A stretch of DNA of 64,000 nucleotides from Oscillospiraceae bacterium (GCA_015067145.1 SVNA01000006.1:1-64000), one strand, 5' to 3'; shown: positions 1 to 8,386, numbered from the stretch's first letter. Notes: a model not told the origin generated them from the sequence alone. Translations and numbers: made by a program.

Positions 1-99
1 ATATATTAAGGAAAATATGAAAATAATCCATATAATAAATTAATGTGTAATTGTATTGCGAAATATTTAATTTTCGTAAAGTATATTACTTTACGAAAA
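1..99. repeat. Left arm of a perfect 99-bp inverted repeat around the recombinase gene
   Basis: Bases 1-99 are the exact reverse complement of 1481-1579. The inner 29 bases (71-99) are themselves a palindrome: 13-bp arms TTTTCGTAAAGTA and TACTTTACGAAAA around a 3-base centre (TAT here, ATA in the right copy). Such a paired-arm core is what a tyrosine recombinase would bind. The repeat reaches the first base of the window, so its true outer end is unknown. The remaining spacer (100-298) is AT-rich upstream sequence of the recombinase gene. Confidence 0.95.
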
Positions 100-264
100 T
101 AATATTCCATATTAATTCATCATATTTAATATATTATACCTTATTAAATTGCTGTTTTCAACATATTACGACAAACATATTGCACAATAAAACTTAATAT
201 TTGTTGTATGCAAACAACTTTAGGTTTATTTGATGCAACTGTATGTAAGTTATTTATATTTTGT

Positions 265-283
265 GCCGTCAGAAAAGCAGTCA
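265..283 (+). repeat. 19-bp direct repeat, left copy (possible integrase arm site)
   Basis: This 19-mer begins GCCGTCA and ends AGTCA. It recurs in the same orientation at 1422-1440 with two mismatches. The copies sit just upstream of the recombinase start and just after its stop, inside the palindromic cores. Because the protein has an N-terminal arm-binding-type domain, these could be arm-type sites; that role is inference. Confidence 0.5.
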
Positions 284-298
284 GCAAAAGGAGATTTT

Positions 299-1417
299 AT
301 GGCAAAAAAAGGACGAAACATTTACAAAAGAAAAGATGGCCGATGGGAAGGAAGATACAAAAAGGGGTATGACGATAAAGGTAAAATCAAATATGGATAT
401 GTGTACGGAAAAACCTTTACAGGGGTAAGGGATAAATTACGTGATTTTCCGCTTATTGAAAAAGAAAAGATTTATCAGCCGACAGAAATCAGATACAGCC
501 ATATACTTAACGAGTGGCTTGAATACATCAGACTGAAAGTAAAGGAATCTTCATATACAAGATATTACCAGATTGTATACTCACATCTGATACCAAATCT
601 CGGCAGTTATAAAATAGAAGATATAACCCCACCTGTGATAAACAACCTTGCTTTAAAGCTTTTGAAAAGCGGGAGAACAGACAACAAAGGAGGATTATCC
701 CCCAAAAGCGTTTCAGATATAAATTCCGTAATCAAAAGCACAATTTTATTTGCCAATGTCAAAGGTTACACTGTAAACAGCAATATTAAGCTATTACCAA
801 TCCGACAATCAACACAATCGATAAGGGTTTTGTCTGTTATGGAGCAAAGTTTATTATGCAAAGAGCTTCTCAGCGAAACGGATTTGATTAAATTCGGCAT
901 TTTATTAAGTTTGTACACTGGAATACGTATAGGTGAAGTATGTGCACTAAAATGGGAAAACATTGATGTCTCCAGTGGAACGCTGTATGTCCGATCAACC
1001 ATGCAACGGATAAAAAACACCGATGCAGGTGCAAAAACAAAAACAAAAATAATAATTTCGGCACCAAAAAGCGAAAATTCGGTACGGGATATACCTATGA
1101 CATTTTTTCTTGCGGAAAAAGCCAGACAGTTCAAAAGTGATGATAACAGCTATGTTCTGACCGGTAAAGCCAATAAATTTATCGAACCTCGGACACTGCA
1201 GAACAACTTTAAAAAATACGTGGCAAAATGCGGGATAGAAAACGCCAATTACCACTGTCTGAGACACACCTTCGCTACGCGGTGCATAGAGCTGGGGTTT
1301 GAGGTTAAAACATTGAGCGAAATACTGGGACACTCAAACGTAAACATCACATTGAACAGATATGTGCATTCTTCCTTTGAATTAAAAAAACACGAAATGG
1401 AAAAATTAATAATATAA
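299..1417 (+). CDS. Tyrosine recombinase / integrase with N-terminal arm-binding domain
   Basis: Predicted site-specific recombinase of 372 residues. The N-terminal 45 residues (MAKKGRNIYKRKDGRWEGRY...) resemble the arm-DNA-binding domain of Tn916/phage-type integrases, followed by a SAM-like core-binding domain (about 65-160) and a catalytic domain. Catalytic residues are visible: Arg in TGIRIGEV, Lys in APKSENS, His-x-x-Arg in HCLRHTFA, His in LGHSNV and the nucleophile Tyr in NRYVHSS. I chose the ATG at 299 because AAAGGAGA lies just upstream; an in-frame start at 230 has no ribosome site. No excisionase, relaxase or cargo gene accompanies it. The gene lies alone inside the 99-bp inverted repeat, which suggests it acts on those ends. 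Confidence 0.93.
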   Translation: MAKKGRNIYKRKDGRWEGRYKKGYDDKGKIKYGYVYGKTFTGVRDKLRDFPLIEKEKIYQPTEIRYSHILNEWLEYIRLKVKESSYTRYYQIVYSHLIPNLGSYKIEDITPPVINNLALKLLKSGRTDNKGGLSPKSVSDINSVIKSTILFANVKGYTVNSNIKLLPIRQSTQSIRVLSVMEQSLLCKELLSETDLIKFGILLSLYTGIRIGEVCALKWENIDVSSGTLYVRSTMQRIKNTDAGAKTKTKIIISAPKSENSVRDIPMTFFLAEKARQFKSDDNSYVLTGKANKFIEPRTLQNNFKKYVAKCGIENANYHCLRHTFATRCIELGFEVKTLSEILGHSNVNITLNRYVHSSFELKKHEMEKLII

Positions 1418-1421
1418 ATCA

Positions 1422-1440
1422 GCCGTCAAAAAAGTAGTCA
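1422..1440 (+). repeat. 19-bp direct repeat, right copy (possible integrase arm site)
   Basis: This is the partner of 265-283, with 17 of 19 bases identical and the same orientation, 5 bases after the recombinase stop codon. Confidence 0.5.
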
Positions 1441-1486
1441 AAGAGCAGCAAATCCTATTATAAAAGGACTTTCTGCTCTTTTTTCG
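1440..1486 (+). terminator. Terminator of the recombinase gene
   Basis: Stem AAGAGCAG (1441-1448) pairs with CTGCTCTT (1473-1480) across a 24-base loop that can pair further. The T-run that follows is the start of the right inverted-repeat arm, so terminator and recombination core are fused. Confidence 0.6.
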
Positions 1487-1579
1487 TAAAGTAATATACT
1501 TTACGAAAATTAAATATTTCGCAATACAATTACACATTAATTTATTATATGGATTATTTTCATATTTTCCTTAATATAT
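1481..1579. repeat. Right arm of the 99-bp inverted repeat
   Basis: Exact reverse complement of 1-99, with the palindromic core at 1481-1509. Beyond 1579 ordinary chromosomal sequence leads to the antiporter terminator. Inversion between the two cores would flip about 1.4 kb carrying only the recombinase gene. Confidence 0.95.
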
Positions 1580-1620
1580 TCAGCATCATCAACACCTTTC
1601 ACAGACTCATCAGAACAGCA

Positions 1621-1652
1621 AAAATGCAGCAGACCTGTGTCTGCTGCATTTT
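1621..1652 (-). terminator. Terminator downstream of the NhaC-type gene
   Basis: Perfect 11-bp stem AATGCAGCAGA / TCTGCTGCATT around a 6-base loop, with A/T runs on both sides, 8 bases past the minus-strand stop codon at 1660. It could act in both directions. Confidence 0.85.
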
Positions 1653-1659
1653 CATATAT

Positions 1660-2952
1660 TCACTGTTTTTTCATCATTTCCCCTGCTGTACGCCACAGCG
1701 GCAGTATCCACAGAAAAACCGCAAAAGGTATGCTGACGGCACTTCCGCCGATTGCCGCCAGCGGTGTGGCACTGGCTATGGACCACGGGATAAGCGGTGC
1801 TGTCACCACCACGGTATCTTCCAGCACAAGTGCAAAGCGGCTGTTATCTTTTTCAGTGTGCTCTGTCAGCTGATGGGTAAGCATAATTGCAAGGGTCTGG
1901 TTGCAGGCCATTGCCCCCGCCACAAAGCTGGTGAGCAGGGTGGAGGTGAAAGGATTCGTCCTTTCCGCCAGTTTTTCCACAATATGCTTTATGCCGTCAA
2001 AAAGACCTGTCTTCCCGAAAATTCCGCTGTATGAGGAGGATATACACACAATCGCCGCCACACGCAGCATACTTACTATGCCGCCGCCCGACATCATTGC
2101 ACCAACCTGTGCATCCTGTGCGGTGTAGCCCATAACGATAATTTGCGGCAGTTCTGCCAGCGGTATGTTCTGCAGCAAAGCACAGATTGGCAGAGCGGAA
2201 AGTATGCTGACCGTCATTGCCGCCTTTACACGCACCTTAAACGCTGACAGCACCACAATAACTGCAGCAGGTATAACCGCAACCCAGTGGAGACGGAACT
2301 CCCGTCCGAAGAGGGCATGCAGGTCGGGAATTATGCCCTCGCCTGCCGAGGACAGCCCCATAACAAGATATATACCGCAGGTGATAACAAAAGGTACCAC
2401 ACAGCTTTTCACCATATTTTTTATATTGTCGAATATATCGGTTTTTGTCAGCTCCGAAACCAGCAGTGCACTGGTGGAAACAGGCGAGCATCTGTCGCCG
2501 AAGAAGGCTCCCCCCAGCACCGCACCGCCCACAAGCACAGGGTTTACATCCATTGTTGCCGCCATGGTGATACAGATTACCCCCATTGTTGCCGCCGTGC
2601 CGAAACTGGTGCCGATGAGCAGTGAGATAAGACAGTTGAGCAGGAAAGTCATCAGTATAAAGATGCGGGGATTTATAAGCTGTGTAACCGAACAGACGAT
2701 AAAAGGTATTGTGCCCGCTGCACGCCATAAGGCTGTAAGCATACCGATAAGCATAAAGGTTATGAGAATATTTTTTACTGTTTTTACACCCTGAAAGGAT
2801 ATGAGTGCCAGCTCTTTAAAGGAAAAGCCTTTTGTTCTGCCGTAAAGCCAGAAAATCGCAACACCTGCAACAAGAGCATAGAGAATGGAAAGATCCAGTA
2901 CAACGCAGAAAAGCAGTGCTGCACAGAACAGCCCGATGATGATAATTTCCAT
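1660..2952 (-). CDS. nhaC: Na+/H+ antiporter, NhaC family
   Basis: Predicted 430-residue inner-membrane antiporter with about 11 hydrophobic segments. The motif GAFFGDRCSPVSTSA (about residue 150) is the conserved ion-path signature of NhaC proteins, and a second repeat-like region (SYSGIFGKTG, then FVAGAMACNQTLAIML) matches the family. Length is slightly short compared with the 450-480 residues usual for NhaC, with a compact N-terminus. The start is supported by GGGAGG a few bases upstream. It is monocistronic: a terminator follows and the upstream gene ends behind its own terminator. The exchanged substrate (Na+/H+ versus an organic acid, as in MleN) cannot be decided from sequence. Confidence 0.88.
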   Translation of the reverse strand: MEIIIIGLFCAALLFCVVLDLSILYALVAGVAIFWLYGRTKGFSFKELALISFQGVKTVKNILITFMLIGMLTALWRAAGTIPFIVCSVTQLINPRIFILMTFLLNCLISLLIGTSFGTAATMGVICITMAATMDVNPVLVGGAVLGGAFFGDRCSPVSTSALLVSELTKTDIFDNIKNMVKSCVVPFVITCGIYLVMGLSSAGEGIIPDLHALFGREFRLHWVAVIPAAVIVVLSAFKVRVKAAMTVSILSALPICALLQNIPLAELPQIIVMGYTAQDAQVGAMMSGGGIVSMLRVAAIVCISSSYSGIFGKTGLFDGIKHIVEKLAERTNPFTSTLLTSFVAGAMACNQTLAIMLTHQLTEHTEKDNSRFALVLEDTVVVTAPLIPWSIASATPLAAIGGSAVSIPFAVFLWILPLWRTAGEMMKKQ

Positions 2953-3042
2953 TGTTGCACCTCCCTTTTTCTCTTATATTCACATTACATTATATACTAC
3001 ACAAAACTTTAAAAACAATCAGCTTTGGCAATTATTTTATTT

Positions 3043-3078
3043 AAAAACGAAAACGGACATCAAAAAGACGCCCGTTTT
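3043..3078 (-). terminator. Terminator of the nonulosonic acid operon
   Basis: 10-bp stem (3052-3061 with 3067-3076, two G-U pairs in the minus-strand RNA), 5-base loop, then a U-rich run. It lies about 40 bases past the neuA stop and marks the operon end. Confidence 0.8.
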
Positions 3079-3115
3079 TTGTAATTTTTATTTATTTTTA
3101 TACAAATTGTATAAA

Positions 3116-3883
3116 TTATCCTCTGATTTTATCTCTTACAGCTTTGAAACCTTCAACATTATTGAAGAGATAACCGCCGATAAGCTGCATCATCTCGAAG
3201 TCCTCTTCACTGTCGATATCCAGCACCGCTGTGTCCTTCATCAGGTAGAGCATACAGGTTGTCTCCCAAAGGATGCCTGTTGTGTTGGTGCGGAGAAACT
3301 CGGTTTCAAACACATACATGGATGCGTTAAGGTCGTAGATAGCAGGTGCCTGCTGGCGTGCTGTGAAAACCACATCCTCGATAACCTTTGTCACGCTGCC
3401 GTCCTTTTCGGCTTTAACCATATTAAAGAAAGGGTTACGGCGGCTTGGGCAACCACTGAATACAAGGCCTGCCTGCGGGTTGTTGATTTTCATCTCGTAG
3501 ATGCCCAGCACATCGTCAATCTGACGCAGCGGGCTGGTGATATCAAGGTCGATGAGGTAATCATAGAAAACACGCTGTGTGCGTTCCATATATGAGAGGG
3601 AATGCTGGAACACCGCCATCTTTGGCACAACGTCACCGCACAGTTCCTCAGGTCGTTTGATAATCCAGGTCTCGGGATATTTTCCCCCGACCAGCTTTAT
3701 TAAATCTTCGCTGTCTGTATTGAGGCAGATATCCACCTGTGCATCCTTCACCCTTTCCTTAAAGTCAAAGGCGGAGCAGAGTGTATAGTAAACCAGCGGT
3801 TTTTCAAGAAAAACCTTCAGGTTTTTGTTTTTAAAGCCCTTGCTGCCTGCACGGCCGCAGATGGTTATAAGAACTCGTTTCAT
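3116..3883 (-). CDS. neuA: Acylneuraminate cytidylyltransferase family (CMP-nonulosonic acid synthetase)
   Basis: Activates a nonulosonic acid (sialic or legionaminic acid) with CTP to the CMP-sugar in the cytoplasm. The 255-residue protein opens with ICGRAGSKGFKNKNL, the CTP-binding loop of the family, and carries LDITSPLR (about 115), the substrate-side motif. Last gene of the minus-strand cluster: a 3-base gap separates it from the oxidoreductase upstream, and a terminator follows. With LegB/LegC homologues in the cluster, the likely substrate is legionaminic acid or a relative (LegF role) rather than Neu5Ac; this is inference from context. Confidence 0.88.
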   Translation of the reverse strand: MKRVLITICGRAGSKGFKNKNLKVFLEKPLVYYTLCSAFDFKERVKDAQVDICLNTDSEDLIKLVGGKYPETWIIKRPEELCGDVVPKMAVFQHSLSYMERTQRVFYDYLIDLDITSPLRQIDDVLGIYEMKINNPQAGLVFSGCPSRRNPFFNMVKAEKDGSVTKVIEDVVFTARQQAPAIYDLNASMYVFETEFLRTNTTGILWETTCMLYLMKDTAVLDIDSEEDFEMMQLIGGYLFNNVEGFKAVRDKIRG

Positions 3884-3886
3884 AGC

Positions 3887-4810
3887 TTAAATCTCCTTGC
3901 CTAAAGTGAGTGCAAGCACCTTGTTTGCCTTTTGCGGAGGGTTGATGTTTTCCGCCTTGCCCCCCATAATGTCCAGAACATAATTGATTTCGCGGACAAA
4001 ACGCATATTTGCTTCTTCGTTGCAGTTGATAACTGTGCCGTCAGGCATCTTTACGCTGCCCTTGCCGAATTCAGCCTCGATTGTACCTTCAGAAACAAAC
4101 ACCTCGCAGGTGCGGCGGTATTCGCGGCCAAAGTAGTCCAGGTGCACCTCGCAAAGCTTGTCCTTGTAGCGTGCGATGTAAACGGAAAGGTCGTCGCTGT
4201 CGATTTCAAGGTCAGAATATGTGCCTTTGAAGTTGTAGCTTTCCTGTGGGAAGCCGAACAGGTCCACCATATAGTCCAGCTCGTGGATAAGGTCGATGGT
4301 TACGCCGCCGCCCATTGCACGGATTGCACTGTAAACCTTGCGGTAGTCCTGTGTCGGACGCCAGCCCGGCAGATAGCTGGAGCAGATAATGCGGACAGAG
4401 AAAGGCTTTTTGTCTGCCAGAATTTCTTTCAGCTTCATATATGCACCGCAGTAACGCATAGGGCAGGCGATATACGCATTGGTTTCGTCAAGACCAAGCT
4501 CACTGAGGTCGTAAACACAGTCCTCGAAGATTGGTTTTTCGATAAAGAAAAATTTTGCCTTGCCTTTGAGGTCCTTTACCGCATTGTAGTGCAGGTTTGT
4601 CGGGTTTGTGATAAATGCAAGGTCGTAAACTGTGTCGTCCAGCTGTGTAATCTGTCTTGCAATCAGAGTTGCTGTCTCCTGTGGCAGTTCACGGAGTGAA
4701 GAACGCAGAGCGGTAACTTCCAGTTCAATGCCTCTTTTCTTACAGGCTTCTGTCAGGTTTTTAAGATGGCGTGTGCCGATGGAGCCGATGCCCACAAACA
4801 AAACTTTCAT
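3887..4810 (-). CDS. Gfo/Idh/MocA-family oxidoreductase (nonulosonic cluster, copy 2)
   Basis: Predicted NAD(P)-dependent sugar oxidoreductase of 307 residues. The Rossmann motif GIGSIGTRHLKNL is at the N-terminus and the catalytic-lysine motif EKP is present (FFIEKPIFED, about 95). The C-terminal half contains MGGGVTIDLIHELDYMVDLFG, typical of the family's substrate domain. Its start codon overlaps the stop of the preceding paralogue by one base, so the two are probably translationally coupled and may form a heteromer. Substrate unknown; the position between NeuC and NeuA points to modification of the nonulosonic acid or its precursor. Confidence 0.82.
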   Translation of the reverse strand: MKVLFVGIGSIGTRHLKNLTEACKKRGIELEVTALRSSLRELPQETATLIARQITQLDDTVYDLAFITNPTNLHYNAVKDLKGKAKFFFIEKPIFEDCVYDLSELGLDETNAYIACPMRYCGAYMKLKEILADKKPFSVRIICSSYLPGWRPTQDYRKVYSAIRAMGGGVTIDLIHELDYMVDLFGFPQESYNFKGTYSDLEIDSDDLSVYIARYKDKLCEVHLDYFGREYRRTCEVFVSEGTIEAEFGKGSVKMPDGTVINCNEEANMRFVREINYVLDIMGGKAENINPPQKANKVLALTLGKEI

Positions 4811-5787
4811 TATTCTATACCCTCGATTTTATCCATAACGCTGATTGTGTAAAGGTCCTTTTCAAAGGAGTATTTTGCTGTTTCGGTGCCCTTTACAACA
4901 GCGAGGAAGTTCTGCATTTCGTCCACATATGCGTTTTCAACGATGTTGTCGCTGTAGCGGCTGTCGTGTTCAAAACTTTCGTATGTATTGATAAATTCTT
5001 TTTCCTTTGTCTCGTTGTTGAATTTCCACAGTGCCTTTGGGTTGCCCTCCCAGAACAGGTGGAGACCCTCGCCGTACACTTCAAGGTTACGGACAGCCTT
5101 TGGACAAACCACGTCAACGCTCAGCACACCTCTTGCACCGCTTTCGTGGGTGAGGGTTACAAAGTATCTGTCGTCAAAGTCGATGTCAAGGTCTGTCACC
5201 TTGTTGGAAACCGAGTACACATCTGTAACCTTGCCGAAAGCTTCGATAAGCCAGGGCATCTCGATGCCGAAGATTTCGCGGCAGCCGTTGGTGCGTTTGT
5301 TGCCCACAAAGAAGTTTTTGTAGCTTTCCCATGGATGCCAGTCAGGCAGATACTGACCTATGTGGTAGATGTAGCTTACAGGCTTTTCGTATTTTTTAAC
5401 CTGGTCGAGGATAAAGTTGATTTCGCCGCGGTAGAGCATTGTGGAGGAGAGGAAAAGCACTGTACCGTTTGCTTTTGCAAGTTCCATAAGTTCTTCGTAG
5501 CCGTCCTTTACAAGGTTAAGTTCTGTAAAAGAGTTGATTTTATATGTGAGCAGTTCTTTGAGGATTGCATAGTGGCTCAGCGGTGCTGTGCACACAAATG
5601 CAACGTCAGGTTTTTCTGCTGCTGCTTCGGCAATGGAGCCAAATGTTCTGTGGCCCATTTCCTCCACCTGATTTCTGCGTTCATCCCATGTGTCAACGCC
5701 GATAATTTCGATAGTAGGGTCGATGCCCTTTAAAAGTCTGATTCTTCTTTTGCCCATAGAACCAAGGCCAACAATCAATGCTTTCAT
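4810..5787 (-). CDS. Gfo/Idh/MocA-family oxidoreductase-like protein lacking the EKP lysine (copy 1)
   Basis: 325-residue paralogue of the next gene downstream. The nucleotide-binding loop GLGSMGKRRIRLL is intact, but where the family has EKP this protein reads SFTELNLVKDGYEEL (about 105), so the catalytic lysine is missing at that place. The substrate-domain segment REIFGIEMPWLIEAFG is preserved. It overlaps neuC by 4 bases upstream and its partner by one base downstream. It may be a non-catalytic or altered-chemistry subunit working with copy 2; that is inference. Confidence 0.8.
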   Translation of the reverse strand: MKALIVGLGSMGKRRIRLLKGIDPTIEIIGVDTWDERRNQVEEMGHRTFGSIAEAAAEKPDVAFVCTAPLSHYAILKELLTYKINSFTELNLVKDGYEELMELAKANGTVLFLSSTMLYRGEINFILDQVKKYEKPVSYIYHIGQYLPDWHPWESYKNFFVGNKRTNGCREIFGIEMPWLIEAFGKVTDVYSVSNKVTDLDIDFDDRYFVTLTHESGARGVLSVDVVCPKAVRNLEVYGEGLHLFWEGNPKALWKFNNETKEKEFINTYESFEHDSRYSDNIVENAYVDEMQNFLAVVKGTETAKYSFEKDLYTISVMDKIEGIE

Positions 5788-6950
5788 ATCTGTTCTCCGT
5801 CATAAAAAATTTTAACTGTATTCTGGCCGGAACTTAAATATTCCACAATTATTCCTGTAATTTCCTCGCTTGGCACAACACCCTTGTCGTAAGGGCTTTT
5901 TGCTGTGGCGGCAACTTTTGCAAATTCTGCGGAAAGTGCCTTGTGCAAGCCGTCCAAAATGCTGTTTTTATCGTCCTTTGTGCAGATAACGTTTTCGGCA
6001 ATATATCTGCCTTTCTGTCTGTCACCGATATTCACCGTCGGCACCTTGAAGGTCGGGGTTTCCACCACACCGCTGGAGGAGTTGCCCACCACTGCGGCAC
6101 AGTGGCTCATAGCACTCAGATAGCGTTTTAATCCAAGAGAGAAAAATGCTTTTGCTTTTTCGGAATGTTTTTCGCAGTAGCTGTCCACCATAGCGTTGAT
6201 GGCTTCTCCCCCTGCGTCTGCATTGGATTTGGTGAAAATCATATTGTAACCACTGAGCCCATCCAGTGCATCCAGCAGATTCTGCATATCCTCTGTCGGT
6301 GTGCCCTTTTGGGTTTCTGGGTGATAGGTGATAAGCAGAAACGGTTTTAAATTCTCAAATTCCACGCTGTTTTCCAGCTCTTCCAGTGTCATAAGCGGCA
6401 CATTTTTGATATTTTCGTCCCCAAGACCGCCAACGTTGTGGACAGTTGATGGCTGCTGACCAAGACGCAGCAGTCTGTTATAGCTGTCATCACAGGACGG
6501 AAAGTGCAGGTTTGCCATAGCCGTCATACAGTGGCGGTAAAAGTCGTCCTTTGCACCTACCGTTACATCGCCGCCCGAGATATGTGCTATGGGCACACCC
6601 AGGGCAGATGCAGCCGTGCATACGGCGAACATCTCGTAGCGGTCACCAAGCACCAGCAGCAAGTCTGGCCTGTCGTAGTGGAACAGGGTTGTGAACTGCT
6701 CCACTGTATAGGCGATGGTTTTTGCCACGGCGGTGTCGTCGTTGCCGAACTTCAAGATATCCACCTGATATTTCGGTTCAAATCCATCGCGGCGGATTTC
6801 TTCGATTGTATTGCCGTATTCCGCTTTTATATGGGTGCCTGTGGCAACCACGCAAAGCTTTATTTTCTCTTCTTTTTCCAGCCGTGCACAGACAGGCTTT
6901 AACAGGCCCCAGTCGGCACGGGTGGAGGTTACAACAAAAACTTTTTTCAT
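5784..6950 (-). CDS. neuC: UDP-GlcNAc 2-epimerase, hydrolysing (NeuC/LegG type)
   Basis: Releases UDP (or GDP) and epimerises C2 of an N-acetylated hexosamine, giving the ManNAc-type sugar that NeuB condenses with phosphoenolpyruvate. The 388-residue protein starts VFVVTSTRADWGLLKP and has SGGDVTVGAKDDFYRH (about 130), VGGLGDENIKN, and the UDP-site segment VVGNSSSGVVETP, all hallmarks of hydrolysing epimerases. I placed the start at the ATG at 6950 (MKKVFVV), preceded by AAAGG; an upstream in-frame extension to 7139 runs into repeat sequence and has no family similarity. In a LegB/LegC context the substrate is probably a diacetyl-bacillosamine-type nucleotide sugar. Confidence 0.9.
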   Translation of the reverse strand: MKKVFVVTSTRADWGLLKPVCARLEKEEKIKLCVVATGTHIKAEYGNTIEEIRRDGFEPKYQVDILKFGNDDTAVAKTIAYTVEQFTTLFHYDRPDLLLVLGDRYEMFAVCTAASALGVPIAHISGGDVTVGAKDDFYRHCMTAMANLHFPSCDDSYNRLLRLGQQPSTVHNVGGLGDENIKNVPLMTLEELENSVEFENLKPFLLITYHPETQKGTPTEDMQNLLDALDGLSGYNMIFTKSNADAGGEAINAMVDSYCEKHSEKAKAFFSLGLKRYLSAMSHCAAVVGNSSSGVVETPTFKVPTVNIGDRQKGRYIAENVICTKDDKNSILDGLHKALSAEFAKVAATAKSPYDKGVVPSEEITGIIVEYLSSGQNTVKIFYDGEQI

Positions 6951-7008
6951 AAAAAACCTTTTATCAAAAAATGTATTTTTCAACTTTAAGCACAATGATG
7001 CTTCGCAT

Positions 7009-7252
7009 GATACTTTTGTGACCAAAAGTATCCAAAAGTCCCGCTGATTACGATGCAGCGGACCCACGTAGGAATATGTACCGAATTGCCGCCCAAGCCG
7101 TATAGTGCTACTGCGTACAAATGTCCGTACGCAACGCACCCGTGCCTGAACAATTTCTGCGGCGATACATATCTGTTATAAGGAGGGTGCCGCCCTCCAT
7201 CACCCCTCCCGATTGATATTCGAGGGTATGCCCTCGAGCTCCCAAAAGTATC
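7009..7252 (-). repeat. Intergenic repeat, family 2 (copy F), between neuB and neuC
   Basis: This fills most of the gene-free stretch 6951-7265. Read on the minus strand it has a hairpin CGAGGGCAtacCCTCG, a GGAGGGCGG..CCTCC hairpin and the string ATGTATCGCCGCAG, which recurs in copy G (60318-60432). It ends in the same module as family 1: CTGCATCG.AATCAGCGG, then a CTTTTGG..CAAAAG hairpin. It starts 14 bases after the neuB stop and lies parallel to transcription. Confidence 0.7.
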
Positions 7253-7265
7253 TTCAGAACCAAAT

Positions 7266-8261
7266 TTACATTTCAATCAGTTCATCAATTTCAAAGTCGC
7301 GTTTTGCGGTTTTGCCGATAACCTCGTACCACTTCATAGGGCTGATACCGTTACCCGGGCGTTTTACTGTGAGATTTTCTGCTGTGAAGGTTTCCCCTGC
7401 TTTTATTTCCACCCTAGCAACTATGCTTTTGCGTGCTATGTCCTTGTTTTTGGCTTCGCTTTCGGTAACTGTCTTAACGCCGCTGCCCAGCACAAGTTCT
7501 GTGTTGCGGATTGCCTTTACAAGTGCCACCAGCTCGTCAGGGCTCATGCTTGCAGCGTGGTCAGGGCCCTCCATATTTTTATCAAGTGTAAAATGCTTTT
7601 CGATAACCTCTGCACCAAGGGCTACTGCGGCAAGAGGTGCTTCCAGCCCGAGAGTGTGGTCGGAATAGCCGATTTTTGTTCCGAAGTTCTTCTGCAGATC
7701 CAGCATTGCCTTTACGTTTGCATCTTTAAGCGGTGTAGGGTATTCTGTGTTGCAGTGGAGGATTGTAACATCTGTTGCACCGTTTCTGTACAGCACATCG
7801 AGGCTTTCCTTAACCTCTGCTATCTCGCACATACCTGTGGACATAACGATAGGCTTTTTAAGCTGTGCTACCTTTTCAAGATATGGCAGGTTTGTGATTT
7901 CCCCTGACGGAATCTTCCACACAGGCATGTCCATTTCTGCCAGAAAATCTATGCTGTCCATGTCAAAAGGTGTGGAGAGGTACATAATGCCGATGGAGTC
8001 GCAATATTCTTTGAGCTCTCTGTGTGCTTCAAAGCCAAAGTGGATTTTTTTAATCATCTCCAGCTGGCTTTCGTCCGCACCTGTTTTCTCTTTCTGATAC
8101 TCTGCTTTCTGTGCAAAGCGGCTTACCACCAGTTCCGGCTTTGCGGTCTGATATTTTACAATATCTGCACCTGCGGCTTTTGCCACGTCCGCCATCTTTT
8201 TCGCAAGTTCAAGGGAACCGTTGTGGTTCACGCCTGCTTCGGCAATAATCAAAACTGACAT
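7266..8261 (-). CDS. neuB: N-acetylneuraminate / legionaminate synthase (NeuB family)
   Basis: Condenses phosphoenolpyruvate with a ManNAc-type six-carbon sugar to form a nine-carbon nonulosonic acid. The 331-residue protein has the TIM-barrel start IIAEAGVNHNGSLELAKKM, the VKYQTAKPE segment, ILHCNTEYPTP, and KIGYSDHTLG with the metal-binding region. The C-terminal 60 residues (KSIVARVEIKAGETFTAENL...) form the SAF/antifreeze-like domain that closes the active site. Length is normal for the family. It has its own promoter-like extended -10 upstream, behind the terminator of the preceding gene. Confidence 0.93.
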   Translation of the reverse strand: MSVLIIAEAGVNHNGSLELAKKMADVAKAAGADIVKYQTAKPELVVSRFAQKAEYQKEKTGADESQLEMIKKIHFGFEAHRELKEYCDSIGIMYLSTPFDMDSIDFLAEMDMPVWKIPSGEITNLPYLEKVAQLKKPIVMSTGMCEIAEVKESLDVLYRNGATDVTILHCNTEYPTPLKDANVKAMLDLQKNFGTKIGYSDHTLGLEAPLAAVALGAEVIEKHFTLDKNMEGPDHAASMSPDELVALVKAIRNTELVLGSGVKTVTESEAKNKDIARKSIVARVEIKAGETFTAENLTVKRPGNGISPMKWYEVIGKTAKRDFEIDELIEM

Positions 8262-8346
8262 ATATATTCTCCTTATATGTTATTTGTTCTCATACTTAAG
8301 TTTATTTTATCACAATTTTAATATAATAAAAAGATTTATTGTTAAA

Positions 8347-8355
8347 ATTATACCA
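8347..8355 (-). promoter_or_regulatory. Extended -10 promoter for neuB
   Basis: The minus strand reads TGGTATAAT (extended -10 motif) about 90 bases before the neuB start and downstream of the preceding terminator. The -35 is weak, so this rests on the extended -10 and position. Confidence 0.5.
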
Positions 8356-8386
8356 GTAATTTTGCAAGCATAAAGATAAAGCCTGC

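Noticed and set aside
230..298. N-terminal extension of the recombinase
   Set aside because: No ribosome site at 230, while AAAGGAGA precedes the ATG at 299, where the family's basic N-terminus begins.
6951..7139. Long N-terminal extension of NeuC
   Set aside because: The extension lies in repeat F, has no ribosome site, and family members start at the MKKVFVV position.
7009..7252. tRNA or riboswitch in the neuB-neuC gap
   Set aside because: The hairpins do not form a cloverleaf or a known riboswitch core that I recognise; the recurring copy elsewhere makes a dispersed repeat the better explanation.
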